From NCBI RefSeq assembly GCF_003696305.1, contig NZ_RFFK01000008.1, forward strand, positions 62,001 through 126,000: a stretch of DNA of 64,000 nucleotides. Direction: 5' to 3'. The DNA comes from Pseudomonas sp. AOB-7. Lineage in GTDB: Bacteria > Pseudomonadota > Gammaproteobacteria > Pseudomonadales > Pseudomonadaceae. Below the pieces are notes generated by a model. It worked only from the letters and a program-made list of their open reading frames with translations, was not told the origin of the DNA and searched no databases. Of the stretch, positions 53,577 to 63,038 are shown one piece after another. Position 1 is the first letter of the stretch; every line of letters begins with the position of its first letter. The position numbers were made by a program, and so were the translations under genes.

Positions 53577-54257
53577 CTACGACAAGCGCATCCCGGCTAG
53601 CCCCTGCAACAGCGCCCGATAATCCTCCACCGCGGCGAACTCCTCGGTGTCCTTGGGACCGGCCTGGCTGTCCGGCTGGCGTACGGCGAGCAGCTGGGCG
53701 ACGCCAAAGCGCCCGGCACTGCGCAGGATCGGCAGGCTGTCGTCGATGAACAGGCTGCGCGCCGGATCGAACTCGACGTCCTGGCGCAGGGCGAACCAGA
53801 ACTGCTGGTCCTCCTTGGGAAAGCCGTAGTCGTGGGAGCTGATCAGCCGCTCGAACCAGGGCGCCAGCTCCACGCGTTCGAGCTTCAGCGACAGCGAATC
53901 GCGGTGCGCGTTGGTGATCAGCACCACGCGCTTGCCGGCCTCGCGCAGGGCGCGCAGGAACAGCTCGGCATCCGCACGCAGAGCGATCAGATCGGCCACC
54001 TCGCGCTTGAGATCGCGGATCGAGAGGTTCAGCTCGCGGCTCCAGAAATCCGTGCAGTACCAGTTCAGCGTGCCGGCGTGCTGGCGAAACAGTGGCAGTA
54101 GCTCGGCCTCGGCCAGCGCCAGGCTGAGGCCGTGGTGCTCGGCGTAGCGCTGCGGCAGGTGCTTGAGCCAGAAGTGGTTGTCGAAGTGCAGGTCGAGCAG
54201 GGTGCCGTCCATATCCAGCAGGACGGTGTCGATCTGGTGCCAGGGCAGTGGAAGCAT
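53577..54257 (-). CDS. yrfG: GMP/IMP nucleotidase YrfG (HAD)
   Basis: 226-residue HAD hydrolase (E. coli 222). Motif I is VLLDMDGTLLDL with the two catalytic Asp, motif II is the Thr in VVLITNAHR, motif III the Lys in FPKEDQ, and motif IV is FIDDSLP. It dephosphorylates GMP and IMP. The start ATG at 54257 (MLPLPWHQIDTVLLDMDG) gives the family length; the longer frame to 54314 lacks support. It is divergent from nudE. Confidence 0.87.
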   Translation of the reverse strand: MLPLPWHQIDTVLLDMDGTLLDLHFDNHFWLKHLPQRYAEHHGLSLALAEAELLPLFRQHAGTLNWYCTDFWSRELNLSIRDLKREVADLIALRADAELFLRALREAGKRVVLITNAHRDSLSLKLERVELAPWFERLISSHDYGFPKEDQQFWFALRQDVEFDPARSLFIDDSLPILRSAGRFGVAQLLAVRQPDSQAGPKDTEEFAAVEDYRALLQGLAGMRLS

Positions 54258-54382
54258 GGGGACGTCTTGCGCTCGAAGGTCGTGAATCTGCCGGCCTGCG
54301 TCGCGAACGTGCAATCTGCGCCGGGGATAATCGGAAAAGCCGCGGTATGATAACCCGCCAGGTCACGCCAAGGAGTCGTCCC

Positions 54383-54949
54383 ATGCGTCAGAAGCCCACG
54401 GTACTCGCCCGTGAAATAGTCGCCAGCAGCCGCCTGTTCCGCGTCGAGGAGCTGCAGCTGCGCTTTTCCAATGGCGTCGAGCGGACCTACGAGCGTCTGG
54501 TGGGCAAGGGCGTCGGCTACGGCGCGGTGATGGTGGTGGCGATGCTCGATGCCGAGCATGCGGTGCTGGTCGAGGAATACTGCGGCGGCACCGACGACTA
54601 CCAGCTGTCGCTGCCCAAGGGCCTGATCGAGCCGGGCGAGGACGTGCTGGTGGCGGCCAACCGCGAGCTCAAGGAGGAGGCGGGTTTTGGGGCGCACGAG
54701 CTGGAATACATCACCGAGCTGAGCCTGTCGCCGGGCTATATGAGCCAGAAGATCCAGGTGGTGCTGGCGCGCGACCTGTACGAGGAGCGCCTGCCGGGCG
54801 ACGAGCCGGAGCCGATGCGGGTCGACCGGATCAACCTGCGCGAGCTGTCCAGCCTGGCCCAGCACGCCCAGTTCAGCGAGGGCCGCGCCCTGGCCGCGCT
54901 GTACCTGGTGCGCGACCTGCTGAGTCAGCGTGGGGAGTTCGTGCAGTGA
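54383..54949 (+). CDS. nudE: ADP compounds hydrolase NudE
   Basis: 188-residue Nudix hydrolase. The Nudix box GLIEPGEDVLVAANRELKEEAGFG matches GX5EX7REUXEEXGU exactly. NudE degrades adenosine-containing molecules such as Ap3A, ADP-ribose and NADH. AAGGAG lies 8 nt upstream of ATG 54383. It is coupled to cysQ: the cysQ GTG overlaps its TGA (GTGA at 54946-54949). Confidence 0.9.
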   Translation: MRQKPTVLAREIVASSRLFRVEELQLRFSNGVERTYERLVGKGVGYGAVMVVAMLDAEHAVLVEEYCGGTDDYQLSLPKGLIEPGEDVLVAANRELKEEAGFGAHELEYITELSLSPGYMSQKIQVVLARDLYEERLPGDEPEPMRVDRINLRELSSLAQHAQFSEGRALAALYLVRDLLSQRGEFVQ

Positions 54950-55767
54950 GTCATCCCTATATTCCCCAGGTGATCGAATTGGTACGCGCCGCCGGTGCGG
55001 CGACCCTGCCGTACTGGCGCAGCGACCTGGCGGTGACGGAGAAGGCCGATGCCTCGCCGGTCACCGCCGCCGACCTGGCCGCCCACCATATCCTGCTCGA
55101 TGGCCTGCGCGCGCTGGCACCGGCGGTGCCGGTGCTGTCCGAGGAGGCCGCCGACATTCCCCTGGCCGAGCGCGCCGCCTGGACGCGCTGGTGGCTGGTC
55201 GACCCGCTCGATGGCACCAAGGAATTTATCGCCGGCTCCGAGGAGTTCACCGTCAATGTCGCGCTGATCGAGCACGGCCGCGTGGTGTTCGGCGTGGTCG
55301 GCATTCCGGCCAATGGGCGCTGCTATTACGGTGGCGCTGGTCTGGGTGCCTGGCGCAGCGAAGTGCCGGGTGACGAGCAGCCGATCGGCGTGCGTCTGGC
55401 GCCGGCGCAGGGCTTTACCCTGGTGGCCAGCAAGCGCCATTCGAGCCCGGCCCAGGAGCGCCTGCTCGGCGGCCTGGCCGCGCGCTTCGGCGAGCCGGCG
55501 CTGGCCAATATCGGCAGTTCGCTGAAATTTTGCCTTCTGGCCGAGGGCAATGCCGACTGCTACCCGCGCCTGGCGCCTACGTCGCAGTGGGACACCGCGG
55601 CGGCGCAGGGCGTGCTGGAAGGGGCGGGCGGCGAAGTGCTGGATCTTGCCGGCGCGCCGCTGGCTTACCAGGCGCGCGAATCCTTTCTCAATCCGTCGTT
55701 CCTGGCCTTGCCGGCCGCCGCCGAATGGCGTGGCGAGCTGATCGAGCTGGCGCGCGGGTTGGCATAG
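54946..55767 (+). CDS. cysQ: 3'(2'),5'-bisphosphate nucleotidase
   Basis: 273-residue inositol-monophosphatase-family phosphatase that recycles PAP, the by-product of sulfate assimilation, to AMP. The metal motif DPLDGTKEF and the C-terminal WDTAAAQGV are diagnostic. It begins with GTG within the nudE stop and has no separate ribosome binding site. A palindrome follows at 55773 before the convergent fabY. Confidence 0.93.
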   Translation: MSHPYIPQVIELVRAAGAATLPYWRSDLAVTEKADASPVTAADLAAHHILLDGLRALAPAVPVLSEEAADIPLAERAAWTRWWLVDPLDGTKEFIAGSEEFTVNVALIEHGRVVFGVVGIPANGRCYYGGAGLGAWRSEVPGDEQPIGVRLAPAQGFTLVASKRHSSPAQERLLGGLAARFGEPALANIGSSLKFCLLAEGNADCYPRLAPTSQWDTAAAQGVLEGAGGEVLDLAGAPLAYQARESFLNPSFLALPAAAEWRGELIELARGLA

Positions 55768-55772
55768 GCGAG

Positions 55773-55819
55773 GTGGGAGGGGCTTCAGCGGCGATTGTCG
55801 CGGCTGAAGCCCCTCCCAC
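55773..55819. terminator. 17-bp perfect palindrome between cysQ and fabY
   Basis: GTGGGAGGGGCTTCAGC (55773-55789) and GCTGAAGCCCCTCCCAC (55803-55819) are exact inverses with a 13-nt loop. The position between convergent genes and the stem length make a bidirectional terminator likely. It belongs to the same family as 7345 and 42271. Confidence 0.7.
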
Positions 55820-55831
55820 AGCACAACACGC

Positions 55832-57739
55832 TCAATCGAGCATATCGCGGTAGCGCTCGTCCTTCTTGAACACCAGCGGCTGGTCGAAGCCGGGCACCTT
55901 CACTTCTTCGGTGGTGATGGAGATCGCCTGGTCGTCGATCATGTCGTTGCCGAAGTTGTAGATGATGTCCAGCTGGCCCAGCAGCGCCTGGCTGTCGTAG
56001 GCCGCCGCGGCGGTGCGGGTGGCTTCGCGGCGGGCCAGGTAGGCGTCGAAGGCGGCCTGGCCGTGGCGCTTGCGCAGCATGCGCTCGACCACATGCGGGG
56101 CCAGCACCAGGGCGCTGGCGTTGTTGCCGCCGAAGCCCTTGGAGTTGATGAAGGCCACGTCCAGCGCCTGCTCACCCAGCTTGCGATCGACGGTGGACAG
56201 GCTCAGGTGCTGCTGGTGCACGTCGCCGGCCACCGCGTCGATGGTCTTCAGGCCGGGCAGGATGCCGTACTTGAAGGCGCCGAGGGCGGCGATCACCTGG
56301 TCGCCGCTGGCGGTGGCCAGGGAGTGACCGACGAACGCCTTGACCGCGGTGATCGGCCACTGCTCGATGCCGAAGGCGGCCGCGACGCGGTCGAGAATCT
56401 CTGACTCGGTCACCCGGTTGGCCGGGGTGCTGGAGCCGTGGGCGTGGACGAAACTGCGGCTGCGTACGGCGTCCAGGCCGAGCAGCTGCACGGCGCTGGC
56501 CACGGCCTTGGCCACGGTCAGGTAGTTGCCCGGACCGGGGGCGGAGATGGATTTCTTGAAGCCGTCGGCGTTGATGAACACGTCTGGCACCGCGCCGTGG
56601 ACGTCGGCACCCAGCTCCAGGGCCAGCTCGTCGTCCATCAGCACCACGAACTGGCAGGCTTCGGCCAGGGTGAAGCCGCAGTTGTCGCCGAACGGGCGGC
56701 TGGCGCGGCGGAAATCCACGTCCTGCTTGCCCTCGATCTGACGCAGGCCTTCCTCGGTGGCCAGCGCGCCCATGGCGCCGTAGCCCTCGATGCACTCCTG
56801 GTTGATCGGCGCCTCGCTGCTGCCGACGATGACCACGCGCGCCTTGCCCGAGGCGATCTGCTCGATGCCCTTCTGCAGGTTGTAGAGGAAGGTGGCGCAG
56901 GCGCCGGTGATGCTGCCGGTGGTGCCGACGCTGCCGAGCACGTAGGCGTTGATGAAGTCGGCCGGCATGGTGTTCAGGCCCAGGGCCAGCTGCTTGGCGG
57001 TGACCCGGCCGCCTTTCAGGCGCGACTGCATCATGCCGCCGAAGCCGTTCTCGTCGAGCTGGCTCATGATGCAGCTGGCGAACACGGCGATCTCGTCCGG
57101 GGCGACATGTTGAACGATGCGCTGCCAGTCGATGCCCACCGAGCGCAGCGCGTCGGTGACGCCGACCACGGTCATGGCCAGGCCGCGCGGGTGGAAGCGC
57201 GAGTTGTACAGCTCGCTCGGCTCGAAGCCGGTGGGCAGCTGGCCGGCGGACTTCACCGCCAGCGGGCGGTAGCTGTCGACCTTGAACTCGCAGCTGTCGT
57301 GCAGGGTGACCTGCACCTCGCTGGCGTTGAGCTCCTGCACCGACCAGTTGGCCGGCAGCGGTTCGGGCAGCTGCTTGCGCAGGGTGAGGAAGCTGAGGCT
57401 GCCGCTATGGCCGGGGGCCAGGCCGATGCTCTTCTGCCAGTGGGCGGCGTCCGGGTCGAGATGCTGCTTCTCGATGCGGCGCACCAGGGTGCCGGCGAGA
57501 ATCTGCTCGGCGTAGCGGCTCTCGATTTCCCCCAGGCTTAGCGGCTGGCCGTCCTGATCGCGGTACTGGCCGTCGACCACGCGCACCAGTTTCATCATCT
57601 GCGCCAGCCCGGCCAGCATCTCCTGGCGCGCGCGGGCGTCCAGGGTCTCGATCACGGTGCGGCGAAAGCCATGGTGGAAGGAGCTGCGCCCGGCTGCGTT
57701 GTACCCCCCAAAACCCACGATCACAGGTAAGCGCGACAT
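55832..57739 (-). CDS. fabY: FabY-like beta-ketoacyl-ACP synthase
   Basis: 635-residue condensing enzyme matching the long FabY of P. aeruginosa (PA5174, 634 aa), which starts fatty-acid synthesis from acetyl-CoA and malonyl-ACP. The ketosynthase core has the active-site Cys in TGACATFLYN, His in VHAHGSSTPAN and His in VKAFVGHSLATASG. The unusual N-terminal ~120 residues and C-terminal tail are family features. The 310-bp upstream region to the pyr terminator holds no gene that I can support. Loss would reduce membrane lipid synthesis. Confidence 0.93.
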   Translation of the reverse strand: MSRLPVIVGFGGYNAAGRSSFHHGFRRTVIETLDARARQEMLAGLAQMMKLVRVVDGQYRDQDGQPLSLGEIESRYAEQILAGTLVRRIEKQHLDPDAAHWQKSIGLAPGHSGSLSFLTLRKQLPEPLPANWSVQELNASEVQVTLHDSCEFKVDSYRPLAVKSAGQLPTGFEPSELYNSRFHPRGLAMTVVGVTDALRSVGIDWQRIVQHVAPDEIAVFASCIMSQLDENGFGGMMQSRLKGGRVTAKQLALGLNTMPADFINAYVLGSVGTTGSITGACATFLYNLQKGIEQIASGKARVVIVGSSEAPINQECIEGYGAMGALATEEGLRQIEGKQDVDFRRASRPFGDNCGFTLAEACQFVVLMDDELALELGADVHGAVPDVFINADGFKKSISAPGPGNYLTVAKAVASAVQLLGLDAVRSRSFVHAHGSSTPANRVTESEILDRVAAAFGIEQWPITAVKAFVGHSLATASGDQVIAALGAFKYGILPGLKTIDAVAGDVHQQHLSLSTVDRKLGEQALDVAFINSKGFGGNNASALVLAPHVVERMLRKRHGQAAFDAYLARREATRTAAAAYDSQALLGQLDIIYNFGNDMIDDQAISITTEEVKVPGFDQPLVFKKDERYRDMLD

Positions 57740-58011
57740 AACTCAAAAGCTCCTGAACTGGGCCAGCGCGACGCCGAGCCGACGCCTTGCGGCGCGGGCG
57801 CGGATCCCAAAGCGGTGGCGTATGCAAAGATTCGGCTGCCTATCCTGACGTGGATCATGACTGTCGAGTCACTCATCCGACCAATGTCGTGGCGAGCGAA
57901 AAGCATGCCGCGGGCAGGACAGCTCGTCGTGGGCGTCGTTAATCCCAGGGGCGGATCCGGGGGGGCGCCGCGCGCAGCAAGGGTTTTCCAGGTGGATGCG
58001 CACTAACAACA

Positions 58012-58031
58012 AGCCCGCCGGATGGCGGGCT
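58012..58031 (-). terminator. Terminator of the pyr/yqg operon
   Basis: AGCCCGCC (58012-58019) pairs exactly with GGCGGGCT (58024-58031), loop 4 nt. On the minus strand the stem is followed by TGTTGTTAG. It lies about 20 bp beyond the pyrC' stop. Confidence 0.75.
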
Positions 58032-58049
58032 CGTGCACTGCTGGTCGCA

Positions 58050-59321
58050 TCAGGCCTGGTAGCTGATATGACCATCCACCAGGGTGTAGCGCACCGCGCC
58101 GGGCAGGCAATGGTCGATAAAGGGGCAGTTGCCGCCCTTGGAGTACCAGCGTTCGCCGGCCAGGGTGGAGGCCTGCGGATCGAACAGCACCAGGTCGGCT
58201 GCGGCGCCGACGGCCAGACGACCGGCCGGCAGGCGCAGCGCGTCGGCCGGGCCGCTGGACAGACGCGCCAGCAGCGTCGGCAGGTCCAGCAGGCCGTCCT
58301 GCACCAGGCTCAGGGCCAGCGGCAGCAGCAGCTGCACGCTGCTGATGCCCGGCTCGGTGGCGGCGAAGGGCGCCAGCTTGGCGTCGCGCTCGTGCGGCTG
58401 GTGGTGGCTGGCGATGGCGGAGATCACCCCGGCCTTCACCGCCTCGCGCAGGCCGTCGCGGTCGGCCCGCGAGCGCAGCGGCGGCTGCACATGGTAGAGG
58501 CTGGAGAAGTCGATCAGCGCCTCGTCGGTGAGGATCAGCTGGTACAGCGCCACGTCCGCCGTCACCGGCAAACCGCGTGCCTGGGCGGCGGCGATCAGCT
58601 CGGCGCCGCGGGCGCTGGTGATCTGGCTGAAGTGCGCGCGCACGCCACTCTGTTCCACCAGTAGCAGGTCACGGGCCAGGGCCACGGTCTCGGCGGTTTC
58701 CGGGATGCCGGCCAGGCCGAGGAAGCTGGCGGTCGGGCCTTCATGGGCCAGGCCGCCTTCGGCCAGATCGGCGTCCTGCGAGTGGAAGATCACCTGCAGG
58801 TCGAAGGTGGCCGCGTATTCCAGCGCGCGGCGCAGGGTGCGGCTGCTGCGGAAGTTGTCCAGGCCGTTGCCGAAGGCGACGCAACCGGCATCGCGCAGGG
58901 CGACCAGCTCGGCCAGTTGTTCGCCGGCCAGGCCCTTGCTCAGTGCGCCGATGGGGAAGACCTTGGTGTGCCCGGCCTCGCGGGCGCGGTCGAGGATCAG
59001 CTCGGCCACCGCCGGGGTGTCCAGCACTGGCTTGGTAATTGGCGGGCAGCACAGGCTGGTGACGCCGCCGGCCGCGGCGGCCAGGGTTTCGCTGGCGATG
59101 CTGCCCTTGCGGCTGTAGCCCGGTTCGCGCAGGGCCACCGAAAGGTCGACCAGGCCGGGGGCGGCGATCAGGCCCTGGGCGGCGAGCGTCTGCTCGGCGA
59201 CGAAGCCGGCCGGCGCCTGGCCGATGGCGACCAGCTTGCCGCCGTCGATATAGATATCGCCGACCCGATCCAGGCCGCTGCTGGGATCGATCACGCGGGC
59301 GCCGAGGATTGCGGTACGCAT
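58050..59321 (-). CDS. pyrC': Dihydroorotase-like PyrC' (probably non-catalytic)
   Basis: 423-residue dihydroorotase homologue that, in Pseudomonas, supports assembly of aspartate carbamoyltransferase rather than catalysing. The first metal site is lost: where active enzymes have DxHxH, this has DLSVALREPG, with S61 and A63 replacing both His. Remaining elements such as HHQPHERDAK are conserved. Its ATG overlaps the pyrB TGA by one base (TGATG), and a terminator follows. A catalytic pyrC is expected elsewhere in the genome. Confidence 0.9.
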   Translation of the reverse strand: MRTAILGARVIDPSSGLDRVGDIYIDGGKLVAIGQAPAGFVAEQTLAAQGLIAAPGLVDLSVALREPGYSRKGSIASETLAAAAGGVTSLCCPPITKPVLDTPAVAELILDRAREAGHTKVFPIGALSKGLAGEQLAELVALRDAGCVAFGNGLDNFRSSRTLRRALEYAATFDLQVIFHSQDADLAEGGLAHEGPTASFLGLAGIPETAETVALARDLLLVEQSGVRAHFSQITSARGAELIAAAQARGLPVTADVALYQLILTDEALIDFSSLYHVQPPLRSRADRDGLREAVKAGVISAIASHHQPHERDAKLAPFAATEPGISSVQLLLPLALSLVQDGLLDLPTLLARLSSGPADALRLPAGRLAVGAAADLVLFDPQASTLAGERWYSKGGNCPFIDHCLPGAVRYTLVDGHISYQA

Positions 59322-60328
59322 CAGTTGGCCTCCTCGGCATTGAGTTGACGTTGGGCGTTCTGCCCGCTCATGGCCATCGACAGCACCGCCATGCGGATGG
59401 CGATGCCGTAGGTGACCTGGTTGAGGATCACCGATTGCGGGCCGTCGGCCACCGCCGACTCGATCTCCACGCCGCGGTTGATCGGCCCCGGGTGCATCAC
59501 CAGGGCATCGGGCTTGGCCAGCGCCAGGCGCTGCTCGCTGAGGCCGAACAGGCGGTAGAACTCGCCTTCGCTGGGCAGCAGGCCACCCTGCATGCGCTCG
59601 CGCTGCAGGCGCAGCATGATCACCACGTCGACGTCCTTGAGGCCCTCGTTGGCGTCGCTGAACACGCGCACGCCGTAGCTTTGTTCGAGGCCTATGGGTA
59701 GCAGGGTCTTCGGCGCGATCACGCGGATGTCCGGGCAGCCCAGGGTCTTCAACGCCAGCATGTTGGAGCGCGCCACCCGCGAGTGCAGGATGTCGCCGAC
59801 TATGGCCACCGAGAGATTCTCGAAGTCGCCCTTGTGCCGGCGGATGGTGAGCATGTCGAGCATGCCCTGGGTCGGGTGGGCGTGGCGGCCGTCGCCGCCG
59901 TTGATGATCGCCAGGTTCGGGCAGACGTGCTCGGCGATGAAGTGCGCGGCGCCGGAGTCGGCATGGCGCACGACGAAGATGTCGGCGGCCATGGCCTCGA
60001 GGTTGCGCAGGGTGTCGAACAGGGTCTCGCCCTTGCTGGTGGAGCTGGTCGACACGTTGAGGCTGATGACGTCGGCCGACAGCCGCTGGGCGGCCAGTTC
60101 GAAGGTGGTGCGGGTGCGCGTGGAGTTCTCGAAGAACACGTTGCACACGGTCTTGCCGCGCAGCAGCGGCACCTTCTTCACCGCGCGCGCACCGACCTCG
60201 AGGAAGGAGTCGGCGGTGTCGAGGATTTCGGTCAACAGCTCGCGGGGCAGGCCGTCGAGGGAGAGGAAATGGCGCAGCTGGCCTTGGTCGTTCAGCTGCA
60301 GCGGGCGCTTGGCGGCGAGTGGCGTCAT
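59321..60328 (-). CDS. pyrB: Aspartate carbamoyltransferase
   Basis: 335-residue catalytic chain joining carbamoyl phosphate and aspartate in pyrimidine synthesis. The carbamoyl-phosphate motif [13 protein letters not shown] (about 64-76) and [12 protein letters not shown] (about 276-287) are present. An N-terminal extension of about 15 residues is typical for the Pseudomonas enzyme and binds nucleotides. pyrB and pyrC' overlap, and pyrR lies 10 bp upstream. Confidence 0.95.
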   Translation of the reverse strand: MTPLAAKRPLQLNDQGQLRHFLSLDGLPRELLTEILDTADSFLEVGARAVKKVPLLRGKTVCNVFFENSTRTRTTFELAAQRLSADVISLNVSTSSTSKGETLFDTLRNLEAMAADIFVVRHADSGAAHFIAEHVCPNLAIINGGDGRHAHPTQGMLDMLTIRRHKGDFENLSVAIVGDILHSRVARSNMLALKTLGCPDIRVIAPKTLLPIGLEQSYGVRVFSDANEGLKDVDVVIMLRLQRERMQGGLLPSEGEFYRLFGLSEQRLALAKPDALVMHPGPINRGVEIESAVADGPQSVILNQVTYGIAIRMAVLSMAMSGQNAQRQLNAEEAN

Positions 60329-60338
60329 CGCGGGAGTC

Positions 60339-60842
60339 TCAGTTGGCGAGCGTCTGGAGTTCGAGGGTCAGCGGCGTGGGGCCGGACAATTTTACCCGCT
60401 CGTTGGCCGCCAGCGACAGGCTGGCGCCGACCACGTCGGGGCGGATCGGCAGCTCGCGGGCGCCCAGGTCGAGCAGGCTGACCAGGGTCACGCTGGCCGG
60501 ACGGCCGTAGTCGAACAGCTCGTTCAGCGCGGCGCGGATGGTGCGCCCGCTCATCAGCACGTCGTCGATCAGCACCAGGTGCTGGCCTTCGATCTCGAAC
60601 GGCAGTTCGGACGGTTGCACCTGCGGGTGCAGGCCGTTCTGGGTGAAGTCGTCGCGGTAGAAGGACACGTCGAGCACGCCCAGCGCGTCGTCGCGCCCCA
60701 AGGCGGCGAGCAGGGCCTGGGCGACCCAGACGCCGCCGGTGCGGATGCCGATAAAGCGCGGCTCGGCGATCTGCCGCTGGTTCAGGTGCTGGGTCAGGGC
60801 GCTGGCCATGGCCGGCAGCAGGTCGTTGGGGTTCGGTAGCAT
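60339..60842 (-). CDS. pyrR: PyrR bifunctional regulator/uracil phosphoribosyltransferase
   Basis: 167 residues with the phosphoribosyltransferase fold. The PRPP loop [16 protein letters not shown] is at about 88-103. It regulates the pyr operon in other bacteria; in Pseudomonas it lies directly upstream of pyrBC'. No classical attenuator is visible to me. Confidence 0.93.
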   Translation of the reverse strand: MLPNPNDLLPAMASALTQHLNQRQIAEPRFIGIRTGGVWVAQALLAALGRDDALGVLDVSFYRDDFTQNGLHPQVQPSELPFEIEGQHLVLIDDVLMSGRTIRAALNELFDYGRPASVTLVSLLDLGARELPIRPDVVGASLSLAANERVKLSGPTPLTLELQTLAN

Positions 60843-60872
60843 GGCGAAACTCCATGTGGCGGGCCGAGTCGC

Positions 60873-61310
60873 TCAGCCCGGACAGTTTTCCTCGAGCCAG
60901 CCCTGCAGCAGCAGGGCGGCGGCAATGGCATCCACCGGGCGCTCGCGGTAGCCGCCGCTCTGGCCTTCGCGCAGGCGCTGGCCCTTGGCCTCGAAGGTGG
61001 TCAGGCGTTCGTCGTGGGTGTAGGCGGGCAGGTTGAAGCGGCCATTGAGGCGGCGGGCGAATTTCTCCGCGCGGGCGCTCATCTCGCTGGGCGTGCCGTC
61101 CATGTTCAGTGGCAGGCCGACCACCACGGCGTCCGGCTGCCATTCCTTGATCAAGGCTTCGACCCGGCTCCAGTCCGGCACGCCGTTCTGCGCCTTGAGC
61201 ACGCACAGCTCGCGGGCCTGGCCGGTGATCACCTGGCCGACGGCGACGCCGATCTGCTTGGTGCCGTAGTCGAAGCCCAGCAGCAGGCGCAGCGGCTTGC
61301 CCTCGGCCAT
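60873..61310 (-). CDS. ruvX: RuvX/YqgF Holliday-junction resolvase-like nuclease
   Basis: 145-residue RNase-H-fold protein. The motif GFDYGTKQIGVAVG (about 11-24) and GLPLNMDGTPS carry the acidic residues; the last, in VDAIAAALLLQGWL, completes the metal site. YqgF processes rRNA ends and resembles RuvC-type resolvases. Its start overlaps the yqgE stop by one base (TGATG). Confidence 0.92.
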   Translation of the reverse strand: MAEGKPLRLLLGFDYGTKQIGVAVGQVITGQARELCVLKAQNGVPDWSRVEALIKEWQPDAVVVGLPLNMDGTPSEMSARAEKFARRLNGRFNLPAYTHDERLTTFEAKGQRLREGQSGGYRERPVDAIAAALLLQGWLEENCPG

Positions 61311-61879
61311 CAGGCGTGCCCGGCTTGCGAGGTGAGCAGGCTGAGGTTGACCCCCAGGCGTGCGGCGGCGGCATTGAGGCGCTGGTCGAAGGGCAGGTCG
61401 AAGAGAATGCTGCTGTCGGCCGGGCAGGTCAGCCAGGCGTTGTCGGCCAGCTCCGCTTCCAGTTGCCCGGCCTCCCAGCCGGCGTAGCCGAGGGTGATCA
61501 GGTACTTGTCCGGGCCCGTGCCGTCGGCGATGGCGAATAGCACGTCCTGCGAGGTGGACAGGCCCAGCTCGCCTAGCTCCAGGGTGGCCTGGAACTGCGG
61601 GCCGGCCGGGTGCAGGACGAAGCCGCGGTCGGTCTGCACCGGGCCGCCGGCGAAGATCGGCAGGCTGTGGCACAGCGCCGCCGGCTCCTCCTCGGGGCGC
61701 AGCTGTTCCAGCACGTCGGCCAGGTTGAGGCCGTTGGGCTTGTTGATCACCAGGCCCATGGCGCCCTGTTCGTTGTGTTCGACCAGGTAGGTGACGGTGT
61801 GCGCGAAATGCGGATCGGCCATGTGCGGCATGGCGATCAGGAAGTGGTGCTTGAGTGAGGTGGGGGCTGAAATCTTCAT
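61310..61879 (-). CDS. yqgE: YqgE/AlgH family protein
   Basis: 189-residue cytoplasmic protein of the UPF0301 family (AlgH in P. aeruginosa). The conserved opening LKHHFLIAMPHMADPHFAHTVTYLVEHN and GLVINKP, IFAGGPVQTDRGFVLH are visible. AlgH was linked to alginate regulation, but the activity is unclear. The 175-bp gap upstream to tonB contains a GTAGGGCGGAC repeat near 61918. Confidence 0.93.
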   Translation of the reverse strand: MKISAPTSLKHHFLIAMPHMADPHFAHTVTYLVEHNEQGAMGLVINKPNGLNLADVLEQLRPEEEPAALCHSLPIFAGGPVQTDRGFVLHPAGPQFQATLELGELGLSTSQDVLFAIADGTGPDKYLITLGYAGWEAGQLEAELADNAWLTCPADSSILFDLPFDQRLNAAAARLGVNLSLLTSQAGHA

Positions 61880-62054
61880 GGCGCTAGTTTCGGCCTTAAG
61901 CGGGCAGGCTTCAAGCTGTAGGGCGGACCGGATCGCCGGCCGCTCGTAGTGAGGCTAGCTGTCCGCCATCGGCGTTGACTACAAGATCGCCCGGCTTACT
62001 GCTCCGCGAGTGCGTCCTACCTGCGACTGCGCTTACCGCGTGTACGCCGATCTG

Positions 62055-62951
62055 TCAGTTGCTCGACAGCCGGTCGCCGCGCTCGAAGCGCCAGGTGCGG
62101 ATGATTTCCAGGCGGTCGATATCGGCCAGGTCGCCGGTGAAGGGGGCGTAGGGCGCGGCCAGGCGCACGATGCGCTGGGCCGCCTGGTCGAGCACGGCCT
62201 GGCCGGAGGATTCCAGCACCTGCACCTCGTACAGCGAGCCGTCGCGGTTGATCGAGACCAGCAGGCGCAGGCTGCCGTAGATGCGCTGGCGGCGGGCGTC
62301 GTCGGGGTAGTTGAGGTTGCCGATGCGCTCGACCTTCTTGCGCCATTCGTCCTTGTACCAGGCGCCCTTGTCGCGCATGGTCGAGGCGGCGTTGAGGCGG
62401 TGGATCTTCGGCCGTTTGGCATAGGCCTGGACTTCCTGGGCCAGCTCGGCCTCCAGGCTGGCGATTTCCGCCGACAGCTGGGCGGCATCGAATACCGGCG
62501 CCGGGCGGGTCTGCGGCACCGGCTTGGCTTCCTCGCGTTTGACCGGGGTCTTCTGCTGCTGCGGGGCGCGGGTGGCGACCGCGGCCTTGGGCGCTTCCTG
62601 GCGGGTAGCCGGCTGCTGCGGGGTGGCCGGCGGGGTGACCTTGCGCACCTCGCTGTCCTGGAACGGCGCCTGTTCGGTGGTCTTCGGTGCGGCGGCGTGT
62701 TCCAGGGTGCCGCTGCCCTGCTGGTTGTCCTGGGCGAGGAAGTCGGCCTGCTTGGGCTTCTCCTCGCTCTTGAAGGTGGACAGGGTGATTTCCAGGGTCT
62801 TGCTGATCTGGCTCGGTGGCTCCAGGCCGAAGCCGACGCCGAGGATCAGCGCCACGTGCAGGGCCGCGGCGAGGAACAGGGTGAACCCCAGGCGATCCGC
62901 CGGACGGACGGCGGCGGTGGAAACGGCGGGTGGGGTGGCTGCTGCGTTCAT
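62055..62951 (-). CDS. tonB: TonB-family energy transducer
   Basis: 298-residue TonB homologue (position equivalent to PA0406, TonB3). It has one N-terminal membrane helix (about 19-42), a Pro/Lys/Gln-rich linker across the periplasm (about 55-160), and a C-terminal TonB domain (about 205-298, with the NYPDDARRQRIYGSLRLLVSINRDG segment). The PA equivalent was linked to twitching motility rather than iron. ATG 62951 (MNAAATPPAV) is chosen over the longer frame. It follows gshB on the minus strand. Confidence 0.85.
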   Translation of the reverse strand: MNAAATPPAVSTAAVRPADRLGFTLFLAAALHVALILGVGFGLEPPSQISKTLEITLSTFKSEEKPKQADFLAQDNQQGSGTLEHAAAPKTTEQAPFQDSEVRKVTPPATPQQPATRQEAPKAAVATRAPQQQKTPVKREEAKPVPQTRPAPVFDAAQLSAEIASLEAELAQEVQAYAKRPKIHRLNAASTMRDKGAWYKDEWRKKVERIGNLNYPDDARRQRIYGSLRLLVSINRDGSLYEVQVLESSGQAVLDQAAQRIVRLAAPYAPFTGDLADIDRLEIIRTWRFERGDRLSSN

Positions 62952-63038
62952 CGCATATCGGGTCTGCTGGCGGATGTCGCGCAGTCTGCGGCGCGACGCT
63001 TCAGGCTGCAAGCCTGAAGCGCCAGGCTGCCACCTGCG

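Noticed and set aside
58050..59321. Calling the dihydroorotase homologue a catalytic pyrC
   Set aside because: Both histidines of the first metal site are replaced.
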